From: Paenibacillus sp. An7
Lineage (GTDB): Bacteria > Bacillota > Bacilli > Paenibacillales > Paenibacillaceae
Length of the DNA stretch: 64,000 bases
NCBI RefSeq assembly: GCF_009870785.1
Contig: NZ_WTWX01000004.1
Coordinates: forward strand, 186,001-250,000
Direction: 5' to 3'
Shown here: positions 1-7,938 of the stretch, in pieces
Layout: each line of letters opens with the position of its first letter
Numbering within the stretch: the stretch's first letter is position 1
Program-made: the position numbers and the translations under genes
Notes under the pieces: model-generated
What the model saw: only the letters and a program-made list of their open reading frames with translations
What the model was told of the DNA's origin: nothing
Databases searched by the model: none

Positions 1-364
1 ATGCTTTAAATGTAGCGGAAGTATCAATGTTAGCGGATACATGTTTAGGTGATACAGAATGTGCTTTATTCCATATCGGATCAATCTTTCCGTCAATGAC
101 GGGGGAACCGAATTGAGCCACCATTCTTCCTTTAGAATCCAGACCATTCGTACCCACAGATATTTTGCCAGGATCTGTTTTCACGGGAGCCTCCTTATTT
201 ACGGATTTTGTTACGAGAACGTCATTCTGTGTGAATGCAGGTTCAGCCTTAACTGCAGCTGCAGAGATATCAGGTAATGAGCCGAGTGATAACATAAATA
301 CCAAGGATCCAACAGTCAACGTTTTCATAATGGGATGAAGCAGTAGCCTTATACCATTCTTCAA
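1..364 (-). CDS. Secreted CBM9-like carbohydrate-binding protein, N-terminal part (cut by window edge)
   Basis: The reverse strand opens with a strong AAGGAGGAG site 6 nt before a TTG at 364-362, giving a basic start, a hydrophobic segment (about residues 14-30) and a small-residue stretch ending in ISAAAVKA: a Sec signal peptide. From about residue 70 the sequence GSPVIDGKIDPIW resembles the opening of CBM9-type modules found in secreted xylanases and related wall-degrading enzymes. The frame runs off the left edge after 121 codons, so the catalytic part, if any, is not seen. An in-frame ATG at 328 lacks a ribosome binding site. Location beside a pectin-degradation cluster fits a secreted polysaccharide-binding enzyme. 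The CBM9 call is by pattern only. Confidence 0.6.
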   Translation of the reverse strand, partial: MKNGIRLLLHPIMKTLTVGSLVFMLSLGSLPDISAAAVKAEPAFTQNDVLVTKSVNKEAPVKTDPGKISVGTNGLDSKGRMVAQFGSPVIDGKIDPIWNKAHSVSPKHVSANIDTSATFKA

Positions 365-690
365 AAGTTCTCCTCCTTTTAAATGTAATCATTAGACTGA
401 TTTCTTACTTTTTATCTTACCTATAATAACCACATCCTTTTGCTTTATATTTAATGTTCGTTTCTGAGAGAATTTAACGTTAATTATAGAAAATGTCAAC
501 ATGGTATTAACATGATGTTTGTTATGTGTAAAGGTGAGATATTTCGAAGAGAATTGCCTCACAGCATGATTTAAATCTTAGGTCAAAAAGATGTTTCCCT
601 GGACTCAGTTATGATTCAAAGCTGGTTCAGTTTTTCTTCATTATGTTATAGGGAAGAAACTGATTCATCATATGTTGCTTACCTGCCTCA
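365..690. other. Intergenic region, no gene seen
   Basis: AT-rich 326-base gap upstream of the TTG start at 364 and downstream of the stop at 691, both on the reverse strand. It should hold the promoter of the CBM9-like gene. A weak imperfect hairpin (arms near 627-639 and 655-665) lies after the glycosidase stop codon but has no T-run on the relevant strand, so I do not call a terminator. I see no coding sequence. Confidence 0.4.
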
Positions 691-2256
691 TTAGCGGTAC
701 GTCGGATAGATGATTCCGATATCCCTCTCTGTTTTTAAGTTTCCATCGTTATAGCACTGCATTTCATTTCCTTTAATTCGCAGAGAAATAGACTTCCCTT
801 GATAAAAAATCTCCCCCTCTACCGTACGAACGCTCATACCAATGACTCCTTTTAGGTGTCCACTGCGATCAGTAATTAGGCGAATTCCTGATGGTGCTTG
901 AATATAAAGGACGCCGCCTTGATAAATTGTTACATGCTCTTGCGTGTTCACTAATTCATAATGCAGCCCATTTATGGTCCTGCTATAGGCGGTCTCTTCT
1001 GCAACTTCCTCGCCGTGGTCCATATCGACCGGAAGAAGACCAGTAAACCAGAGTTCATCAGAACCTATGGGCATAATACCGCATAGACGTTCTACATAAT
1101 CTAGAAGACAGAGGATAGAAGGAGAATATGATTCAGCAAAACCTTCTTCTCCTGTCCACGGACTTAAGGTTTGCCCAAATCGCTTTGCTCTCGAAAGTGC
1201 CGATAGGATCGGGTACTGCACCCATGTCAATTCAACATAACGGTGATGATACTCAAAGGCATGGGGGGCACGAATCAGGCTGAGGAAATTAGAAGAACCA
1301 CCCCAAGTGTTGTATGTAGAAAATGGATCAAAACGCGGATCATCCATCGCTAGAGAGGTAAACGGGTATTTAGCGAAAAACTTGCTTGTATTCAGCAAAT
1401 ATCTGCGCAGTATTTTATCGAATAGTTCACGATTCCCTACCTCACACGCCATTACTTGAAGCAGCACATCGGACTGGACTTTAACAAGTTCATCATTTCG
1501 ATCCCGGTCATAGAAGAACATATCCTCTTCGTCATAACAGTAATGAAATAGACATTCGAGGCTAGTCTCAGCTTTTGCTTTCCAGCCTGCTCCTGATTCA
1601 CCAAGTTCCTCGGCTATTAGGGATAAATACTTTCGCTGGCAATATATATTTGCGGTTAAATCCGGCGCGAGTAAGGGAAGGATCGGTGAATCGGGATGAT
1701 AACTTGCAGCATCATTCTTATAAGGAGTATCGGGAACATGCCAGAAGCGAGGTGAGAGGTCATGCCCAGTGTCAAAGGTACTAAACGCCTCCACACACCC
1801 GGTTCCTCGGGTATTGCGGTATTTTGTAATCCATTCATCATAGCGAGACATAGCTTTATACATTGTCTGTAGAAAGCTTTTGTTCTTGCCATGCAGCCGA
1901 TCATGGTTCCATACACTTCTAGCCAGGGGTGTAACCAGCTGAATTTGGCGGAAGGAGGGCCCTTTTTCTGTTAGCTTATAGGGGAGGAGTCCATCTTCTC
2001 TTTGTTCAGCAGCAAAAGTAAGATAGGTCGTTTCTGATACTGCTGGAATAAGGCGTGACAACAGCTCAGCGTTAATCGTTCCTGTGCTCTCCAGCCAGCA
2101 TCCAAGATAGTTGCCTCCTTCCTGCAAAATGAGCTTGTCTCCTCCCATAGGTTTGATACAAACGAGTAGTTTCTGCAGTGCTGAATAATAGGTGTCCTCC
2201 AGATGTCCGGCCGATGCTGCAAATTTCACACCGGACACGATCCATGATTCTAACAA
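691..2256 (-). CDS. Putative (alpha/alpha)6-barrel glycosidase (trehalase/GH63-like), N-terminus frameshifted
   Basis: 521 codons from a TTG that has no ribosome binding site. Aromatic- and acid-rich helical repeats, with blocks such as YNTWGGSSNF (about 310-325) and GEEGFAESYSP in the last third, resemble the clan GH-G / trehalase-like fold, probably an exo-acting glycosidase; the substrate cannot be read from sequence. There is no signal peptide, so it would act on imported oligosaccharides, as expected beside the cytoplasmic pectin enzymes. Upstream, an ideal start (AAGGAG then ATG at 2326-2324) opens a frame that stops after 19 codons, while the main frame is already good protein from about 2279 on. 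One extra base between them would explain this, so the gene is mutated or the sequence carries an error. Confidence 0.6.
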   Translation of the reverse strand: MLESWIVSGVKFAASAGHLEDTYYSALQKLLVCIKPMGGDKLILQEGGNYLGCWLESTGTINAELLSRLIPAVSETTYLTFAAEQREDGLLPYKLTEKGPSFRQIQLVTPLARSVWNHDRLHGKNKSFLQTMYKAMSRYDEWITKYRNTRGTGCVEAFSTFDTGHDLSPRFWHVPDTPYKNDAASYHPDSPILPLLAPDLTANIYCQRKYLSLIAEELGESGAGWKAKAETSLECLFHYCYDEEDMFFYDRDRNDELVKVQSDVLLQVMACEVGNRELFDKILRRYLLNTSKFFAKYPFTSLAMDDPRFDPFSTYNTWGGSSNFLSLIRAPHAFEYHHRYVELTWVQYPILSALSRAKRFGQTLSPWTGEEGFAESYSPSILCLLDYVERLCGIMPIGSDELWFTGLLPVDMDHGEEVAEETAYSRTINGLHYELVNTQEHVTIYQGGVLYIQAPSGIRLITDRSGHLKGVIGMSVRTVEGEIFYQGKSISLRIKGNEMQCYNDGNLKTERDIGIIYPTYR

Positions 2257-2581
2257 CTTCTGGTCTTCAGGTTTCTCTGCAAATACTCGATCCTGAACTC
2301 AATCGATTTAGCATAACTTCGATCATATTAGCTCTCCTTGTACATCCATAATTTATCGATTCATAGAGTTCCATAAATAAATAGAGGGTCTAAGCTAAAT
2401 GAAATGTGTAATTTATTTACATTTGAGTAAGTTAACCATACTTGATTGGCGGCTATATTTCAAAGCTGGAAATCACTTGAATGTGTAGAAATGGGAGCAG
2501 TGTATAAGAGGTGTTCTAAGGACAAGCAGAGAATAGGTTGTAAAAGGGCAACCATCCAAGTAGAGAGGGGATAACAAATTT

Positions 2582-3670
2582 ATGCGGAATCATGGAGGAG
2601 CGTCATTACCTAATAGAGAGGAAACAGAAAAGTGGAATCCAGGTCATTATTTTGCTCAGTATAGTCAGAAGATACAGCCGGAGAGCGCATTTACATCAGA
2701 AAAAGAGTGGGGACTATGGAGAAAAACACTAACAGAACGTTTAATACTGCTTCTGGGTAAATTCCCGGAATATCCCGCATCTCTAGCTCCTGTATTGTTG
2801 GAACGAACGGAACGTCCAGACCATATCCGCGAACGGATAGAGATTACTACTTATGAAGGGCTCCGCATGCCCATGTATATTCTGTCCCCCCTTGAGTCTA
2901 GGCACGAACCTCGGCCCGTAGTGCTCGCGTTACATGGACATGGATATGGAAGTCGTGAGATTGTGGGGCTGGAAGCAGATAGTGCGGAGCGAACAGGATC
3001 GCCCGGGTTACACAAGGACTTTGCACTCGAATGGGTTAGGCGTGGATTTATTGTTATTGCTCCTGAGCTGCTTGGCTTTGGAGACCGCAGGCTCACAGAA
3101 GACCTTACAGATGATCCGAAAAAAAGTTCCTGTCAGCGTCTTGCCTTGGCTCTGCTGATGGCAGGAGAGACACTTGCTGGTTACCGCGTCTATGAAACGA
3201 TGCGTGCGCTCGATTACATAGAGCTCAGAGAAGAGGCAGATGTAAAGCGTATAGGATGTATGGGGATCTCCGGTGGGGGCATGATTGCTTCTTTGGTATC
3301 AGCGCTCGATGAACGTATTGGCGCAGCTGTCATTAGTGGATATGCCAATACGTTTGAAGACAGCATTTTATCAAGAAATCATTGTCTCGATAATTACATT
3401 CCAGGTATCTTACGAGAGGCAAGGATGGCGGATCTGATCGGTCTAATTGCTCCTAGACCACTGCTAATCGAAGCAGGGAGCGAGGATCAGGTATTTCCTT
3501 TAGCAGGGGCTAAACGGGCATACACCATTCTCGAACAAATTTATGAAACAGCCGGGGTAAAGGAGAAGCTCGCTGCCGACTTTTTTACTGGCGGTCATGA
3601 AATCAGCGGTCACATTGCCTATGACTGGATGGTAGAACAGTTTGGAATGGAGAACGAGAACGGAGTTTGA
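2582..3670 (+). CDS. Alpha/beta hydrolase, dienelactone hydrolase / acetyl xylan esterase-like
   Basis: A 362-residue cytoplasmic alpha/beta hydrolase with no signal peptide. The oxyanion segment HGHG is at 118-121, the nucleophile elbow GISGGG puts Ser at 230, and the likely triad is completed by Asp302 (GSEDQVF) and His339 (GGHE). This group includes deacetylases of plant-wall oligosaccharides and related esterases; the pectin/hemicellulose setting supports removal of acetyl or similar esters from imported sugars. The ATG follows a weak GAGAGGGG site. It diverges from the glycosidase gene and lies before a remnant of a GH43-type gene. Exact substrate unknown. Confidence 0.75.
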   Translation: MRNHGGASLPNREETEKWNPGHYFAQYSQKIQPESAFTSEKEWGLWRKTLTERLILLLGKFPEYPASLAPVLLERTERPDHIRERIEITTYEGLRMPMYILSPLESRHEPRPVVLALHGHGYGSREIVGLEADSAERTGSPGLHKDFALEWVRRGFIVIAPELLGFGDRRLTEDLTDDPKKSSCQRLALALLMAGETLAGYRVYETMRALDYIELREEADVKRIGCMGISGGGMIASLVSALDERIGAAVISGYANTFEDSILSRNHCLDNYIPGILREARMADLIGLIAPRPLLIEAGSEDQVFPLAGAKRAYTILEQIYETAGVKEKLAADFFTGGHEISGHIAYDWMVEQFGMENENGV

Positions 3671-3819
3671 TATTCGGAAAACGAAAATGTGTAATCGCTT
3701 CCCAGTGACTGATTAGATTACAAGAGTTAGTCAATAGAAAACAAAAGAGGACAAATAAAGATAACTTTAATCGATTTGAACAAGCGAACAGAGAGATTTG
3801 GTAATTTTCTTACTTTATA

Positions 3820-3963
3820 ATGAAAGCGATTCAAAACGTAGGTATATCTGTTGAACACATTCATACGGGAGCTTATATAGGTATGTATGCAAGCAGTGAG
3901 GGAAAGAACAGCGACAATGCAGCGGATTTTGACTGGTTTGAATATATTGCCCTGACAGAGTAA
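3820..3963 (+). pseudogene. Remnant of a GH43-type glycosidase gene (C-terminal DUF1349-like tail)
   Basis: The 47 codons before TAA at 3961-3963 encode a stretch containing HTGAYIGMYASS and ending NAADFDWFEYIALTE. It matches the closing strand of the C-terminal beta-sandwich (DUF1349/GH43_C2-like) of GH43 beta-xylosidase/arabinofuranosidase proteins, whose usual ending is a similar DFDWFxY. Upstream the frame is stopped at 3802-3804, and neighbouring frames hold only short stretches of similar flavour. The rest of the gene (normally about 500 codons) is missing between the esterase and GH28 genes. I infer deletion and decay; family assignment is by motif memory. Confidence 0.55.
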
Positions 3964-4015
3964 CAAACAAGGACTCTAGATTGAAATCGAGCGAAAAAAA
4001 GGAGCGAAAGAACTT

Positions 4016-5602
4016 ATGGAAAAGATGACTGAAGCATGGTCAAGTGTGAACCAAAATATTGAACTGCCTACTATACCGGATCGGACATTTATGATTACAG
4101 ATTTCGGAGCTGCAGGTGATGGTGTAACGGACAATACGGAAGCATTTCGGTTAACGATTGAAGCATGTCATCAGGCCGGGGGTGGAAAAGTAGTTATTCC
4201 TCCAGGGGTATGGAGTACAGGACCTATCGTACTGAAGAGCAGAATCAATCTGCATGCCGAGGCAGGAGCACTAATTAGCTTCAGTCAGTGTAGAGACGAC
4301 TACCCGCTTGTTTATTCAACGTTTGAGGGACTGGCGACTTATCGATGTCAATCACCACTGGACGGGGAGGGACTAGAAGATATAGCGATTACCGGACAAG
4401 GGATATTTGATGGGGGCGGAGAGGTCTGGCGTCCTGTCAAAAAGATGAAGCTGAATGCACGGGAATGGGAACAGCTGATAAGTAACGGTGGAGTTGTAGA
4501 CAGTGAAGGGGAGGTTTGGTGGCCTTCCATAGGTGCAATGAACGGCAGAACCCTGGTAGATCGGCTAGATCAGGAAGGATGTAAAGATAAGCAGTCGTAT
4601 GAGGTTGCTAGAGACTACTTGCGTCCGGCGCTCCTAAGTCTGCGGAAATGTAATCGTATTTTGCTCGAAGCAGCTACCTTTCAGAATTCGGCAGCCTGGT
4701 GTCTTCATCCATGGGCTTCCAAGCATCTGACCATTCGCTCTATTACGGTTCGTAATCCTTGGTATGCTCAGAATGGAGATGGACTGGATCTTGATTCCTG
4801 TTCTTTGGCTTTGGTCGAGAATTGTATGTTTGATGTAGGTGATGATGCGATTTGTTTTAAGTCGGGTAAAGATAAACCGGGCAGAGACTTGGGAATTCCT
4901 TGCGAGGATATCACTATTCGAGGCTGTGTTGTCTATCATGGTCATGGGGGCGTTGTGATTGGTAGTGAGATGTCCGGCGGTGTCCGCCGCGTTCATATCA
5001 CAGACTGTACATTTATCGGTACGGATATAGGAATTCGATTTAAAAGCGCACGCGGTAGAGGAGGCATTGTTGAGGATATCCTTATCCAGAATATTCGGAT
5101 GAGAGAGATCGCTGGAGATGCCATATCTATGAATATGTTCTACAACGGAAATGAAGGCTCCGGCATCTGGGCGGATGACAAATATCCTATATCCGATGAA
5201 ACGCCTATTTTCCGAAATATCCGAATGGAGGGCATTGTTTGTCTCGGTGCTGAGTCGGCTGTTTATGCGGGGGGCCTTTCAGAAATGCCGCTTTCAAATA
5301 TGGACATATCGAGTTCGATTTTCAAGTGCCGCAGCGGAATAAAGCTTGCCCATGCGCAGCATTTTCAGATTAGGGATGTACAATTGTACACCGATCATGG
5401 ACCTTTGATTGAACTTCATCAATGTCGTTCTGTGTCAGCGGCGGGAGTGAAAGGAGAGTCTCATGAGGGAGGAGATCGCCAAATTTCTGTTTTTGGAGCC
5501 AATACTTCAGATATTACCCTCCGGCGTTCCACTGCTGAAACCATGCAGATTATAACGGGGCAAGGTGTTTTACAAGAAGAAATCAAAAGACTCTCCTATT
5601 AA
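4016..5602 (+). CDS. GH28 polygalacturonase (exo-type, cytoplasmic)
   Basis: 528 residues. It begins with the FGAAGDGVTDNTEAF block at 30-44 typical of bacterial GH28 and carries the family's catalytic motifs: NGDG (253-256, variant of NTDG), GDDA (275-278), GHGG (309-312) and RFK (341-343, variant of RIK). These hold the Asp general acid/base residues and substrate-binding His, Arg and Lys. GH28 enzymes hydrolyse alpha-1,4-galacturonic acid links in pectin, or galacturonate-rhamnose links. With no signal peptide it probably trims imported oligogalacturonides. The start is set by AAAAAGGAG 10 nt upstream. It is the best-preserved hydrolase of the island and converges on an AraC regulator gene only 5 nt away. 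Confidence 0.9.
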   Translation: MEKMTEAWSSVNQNIELPTIPDRTFMITDFGAAGDGVTDNTEAFRLTIEACHQAGGGKVVIPPGVWSTGPIVLKSRINLHAEAGALISFSQCRDDYPLVYSTFEGLATYRCQSPLDGEGLEDIAITGQGIFDGGGEVWRPVKKMKLNAREWEQLISNGGVVDSEGEVWWPSIGAMNGRTLVDRLDQEGCKDKQSYEVARDYLRPALLSLRKCNRILLEAATFQNSAAWCLHPWASKHLTIRSITVRNPWYAQNGDGLDLDSCSLALVENCMFDVGDDAICFKSGKDKPGRDLGIPCEDITIRGCVVYHGHGGVVIGSEMSGGVRRVHITDCTFIGTDIGIRFKSARGRGGIVEDILIQNIRMREIAGDAISMNMFYNGNEGSGIWADDKYPISDETPIFRNIRMEGIVCLGAESAVYAGGLSEMPLSNMDISSSIFKCRSGIKLAHAQHFQIRDVQLYTDHGPLIELHQCRSVSAAGVKGESHEGGDRQISVFGANTSDITLRRSTAETMQIITGQGVLQEEIKRLSY

Positions 5603-5607
5603 ACTTT

Positions 5608-6459
5608 TTATTTGCTGTGTTGTTTTCGGTAGCGCAGGGGAGAGGTGCCCGTCAATTTTTTGAAAGTCTTATTAAAATGATTGATATGCTCAAATCCCGT
5701 TTGCTCTGCAATCGACTGTACTTTATCACGTGTTTCAGCAAGTCTTTTCTGAGCTTCGCGGATGCGAACGACTTGTAAATATTCTTTGAAATGGAATCCT
5801 GTTAACTTGGAAAAGATTCGGCTTAGATAAGAAGGACTAATATAAAACTGCCGTGCGAGCTGCTCGAGTGTGAGCGGCTGTGCATAATGTTCATTCATAT
5901 AGTTAGCAATTTCGGATACCTTGGCATGCATGGGATTTCTGTCTTCGATCATGACTTTCTTAGTCTGGTCACTATGAAGATGGCGATCGAGATGGATCAG
6001 CAGCTCCGTAAGTAATGAACGAACATAAGCTACATAGTGAAGGGGCTGCTCCCTGCATTCCTTTAGCATTTGCCGCAAAAGGTGTTCAATGAAAGGTTGT
6101 TCCTTCAAGGTAAATCTTATAAGAAGGGATTCACGAAAGGGAAGCTCCACTCCAGTACGAGGATTACCCTCTGTAAAGAATTGATGTGAGAAACTGACAA
6201 GTACACGCTCGAATTCTGGTACATCCGAACTTGCTGTGGAATGAAAGTCATCTGGATTGACGACCATCATATCACCCTTTCGGGCAGTATAGACGGAACC
6301 ATTCATAAAATATACTCTTTCCCCATCGAGTAAATAGTAGAGCTCATAATAAGGATGGCTATGAGGTCGCTTCATTGCGGAAACCCCGCTTTTTTTCATC
6401 AATTGAATCGAAAAGGCGTGTTCGCCGATGATATGTTTTGGTTCGGTACGATCACTCAT
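5608..6459 (-). CDS. AraC-family transcriptional regulator with cupin sensor domain
   Basis: 283 residues. Residues 1 to about 90 form a cupin sugar-sensing domain (HSHPYYELYYLLDGE, then KGDMMVVNPDDFH) and residues 180-283 carry the two helix-turn-helix motifs of AraC/XylS proteins, ending GTSPLRYRKQHSK. Such proteins activate neighbouring sugar operons when a ligand binds the cupin. It is transcribed divergently from the pectinesterase, sharing a 127-bp intergenic region with a cre site, and converges on the GH28 gene, so it is the probable local activator of pectin use. Ligand not known; a galacturonate or rhamnogalacturonan oligomer is a guess from context. Confidence 0.85.
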   Translation of the reverse strand: MSDRTEPKHIIGEHAFSIQLMKKSGVSAMKRPHSHPYYELYYLLDGERVYFMNGSVYTARKGDMMVVNPDDFHSTASSDVPEFERVLVSFSHQFFTEGNPRTGVELPFRESLLIRFTLKEQPFIEHLLRQMLKECREQPLHYVAYVRSLLTELLIHLDRHLHSDQTKKVMIEDRNPMHAKVSEIANYMNEHYAQPLTLEQLARQFYISPSYLSRIFSKLTGFHFKEYLQVVRIREAQKRLAETRDKVQSIAEQTGFEHINHFNKTFKKLTGTSPLRYRKQHSK

Positions 6460-6547
6460 GAGGAAATCCCTCCCTAGGAGAATAAGTAGAAGAATGATAA
6501 ATAACCCGGATTATTCACTCGTAAATTAGAATGATTATACACAATAA

Positions 6548-6561
6548 TGTAAACGTTAACA
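6548..6561 (+). promoter_or_regulatory. CcpA cre site upstream of pectinesterase
   Basis: TGTAAACGTTAACA matches the published Gram-positive cre consensus TGWAANCGNTNWCA at every position and is near-palindromic. It lies 25 nt before the pectinesterase start, in the region shared with the divergent AraC gene, where bound CcpA would block transcription when a preferred sugar is present. Confidence 0.7.
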
Positions 6562-6586
6562 ATAGAGAGGAGAGGTTGATCAAATC

Positions 6587-7501
6587 ATGGATAATAAGCA
6601 GATCATTGTTGTTTCCCAGCAAGGAACAGGAGACTTTGTAACGGTACAGGAGGCTGTGGATTCGGTGGGGAATGAACCTGTGGTGATTCAAGTCGAGCCA
6701 GGAATCTATAAAGAAAAAATCGTTATCCATAAAAATTTGCCGCCTATCACTTTACTAGGAAAAGATCTGAAAAACACCATTCTTACTTACGATGATAATG
6801 CACATACCCTAGGGGATGATGGAAGTCCAATCGGTACTTTTCGAAGTGCCAGTCTGTTTATTTATGCGCCTGACTTCATGATGGAGAATATGACGATTGT
6901 AAACAGTTCAGGTCCAGGAACGGGTCAGGCGGTTGCCGCATTTGTAGATGCGGATCGGGCTTTGTTCAGAAATGTGCAGTTTTTGGGGGATCAAGATACG
7001 CTGTATACGGGCCCTGGAAGACAATATTATGACCAATGTTATATTGAGGGAGATGTCGATTTTATTTTTGGGCCAGCAACAGCAGTATTTGATCATTGTC
7101 ATATCCACTGTAAACGAAAAGGCGGGTACATTACCGCTGCATCCACACCGGAGAACGAGGAGCACGGATACATTTTTCTTGATTGCAAGGTTACAGGAGA
7201 CGCTGGGGTAGAGAAGGTGTATTTGGGGAGACCATGGAGACCTTATGCGAAGGTTACCTGGGTCCGAACAAATATGGATGCGTCCGTTCATCCTTCAGGT
7301 TGGCATAATTGGGGTGATCTGGAGAAAGAAAAAACATCCAGATATTCAGAATATGGATCTTATGGGCTCGGCGCAAATGACATGGAGCGGGTGACCTGGG
7401 CGCAGCTCATAAGCAAGGAAGAAGCAAGCGAACTCACACCTGATTTTGTCTTGGGAGGTCTAGATCAGTGGCAGCCAGCAAAGCGTTCCGCAAGGGTGTA
7501 G
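6587..7501 (+). CDS. Pectinesterase (carbohydrate esterase family 8)
   Basis: 304 residues with the CE8 signature motifs: GDQDTLY at 134-140 (Asp137), DFIFG at 158-162 (Asp158) and LGRPW at 213-217 (Arg215), the two catalytic Asp and the substrate-binding Arg of the beta-helix active site. It removes methyl esters from galacturonan so GH28 and lyases can act. It lacks a signal peptide, so it is probably a cytoplasmic oligogalacturonide methylesterase. The ATG follows AGAGAGGAGAGG with good spacing. It starts a short operon with the truncated GH105 gene 12 nt downstream and is probably under CcpA and AraC control. Confidence 0.93.
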   Translation: MDNKQIIVVSQQGTGDFVTVQEAVDSVGNEPVVIQVEPGIYKEKIVIHKNLPPITLLGKDLKNTILTYDDNAHTLGDDGSPIGTFRSASLFIYAPDFMMENMTIVNSSGPGTGQAVAAFVDADRALFRNVQFLGDQDTLYTGPGRQYYDQCYIEGDVDFIFGPATAVFDHCHIHCKRKGGYITAASTPENEEHGYIFLDCKVTGDAGVEKVYLGRPWRPYAKVTWVRTNMDASVHPSGWHNWGDLEKEKTSRYSEYGSYGLGANDMERVTWAQLISKEEASELTPDFVLGGLDQWQPAKRSARV

Positions 7502-7513
7502 GAGGGGAGGCGA

Positions 7514-7846
7514 ATGGATAATCTCGCGATGCGGCTCGTGACACAGTGGATCAAGAACTATCCGATGTTGATTCATTGTACCTGGGTTTCTGATCGTTGG
7601 CACTACGAACAAGGTTGCTTGTTGAAAGGAATCCATGATGTTTACATGCATACGGGAGAGAACGACCTGTTGGAATATATACGGACGAATATGGACCGTT
7701 ATGTAGAGAACGATGGGAATATCCGTACTTACCGGGAGCAGGATTACAATTTGGATCAAATCAATAACGGTAAGATGCAGCTTCAGCTCTATCGGTATAT
7801 GGGATTCTGTAGGTCGTGCATCGGTGAAGAATCAGGTTGTTTATGA
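7514..7846 (+). pseudogene. GH105 unsaturated rhamnogalacturonyl hydrolase, truncated (YesR/YteR-like)
   Basis: 110 codons behind a strong GGAGGGGAGG site. WVSDRWHYEQGCLLKGI (about 24-40) and YNLDQINNGKMQLQLY (about 78-93) are typical of the first quarter of GH105 (alpha/alpha)6-barrel hydrolases, which remove the 4,5-unsaturated galacturonyl residue left by pectate or rhamnogalacturonan lyases. Family members run about 350-380 residues. Here protein-like sequence ends near residue 94, is followed by 15 unrelated residues, and a terminator hairpin starts at once. The catalytic barrel is missing, so the product cannot be active. Deletion of the 3' part is the simplest reading. Confidence 0.75.
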
Positions 7847-7850
7847 AAAT

Positions 7851-7908
7851 AAAAGACAGGATCATGGAATTTACTTGAGGTAAAGTTCCAGTGATCCTGT
7901 CTTCTTTT
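7851..7908. terminator. Intrinsic terminator, probably bidirectional
   Basis: Inverted repeat AAAAGACAGGATCA / TGATCCTGTCTTCTTTT around a 27-base loop, with T-richness on both strands. It ends the pectinesterase-GH105 unit and could also end the convergent MFS gene. Confidence 0.75.
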
Positions 7909-7938
7909 GTATTCACGAGTAAAGGAAAATGCAATTTC

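Noticed and set aside
1..277. 72-codon frame on the plus strand at the left edge
   Set aside because: The reverse strand has a signal peptide and a strong ribosome site for the CBM9-like protein.
3727..3966. 79-codon frame on the reverse strand between esterase and GH28
   Set aside because: The plus strand in the same place carries the GH43-like tail, which explains the region better; no ribosome site.
4348..4996. Open frames antisense to the GH28 gene
   Set aside because: They lie fully inside the clear GH28 coding region and have no start signals.
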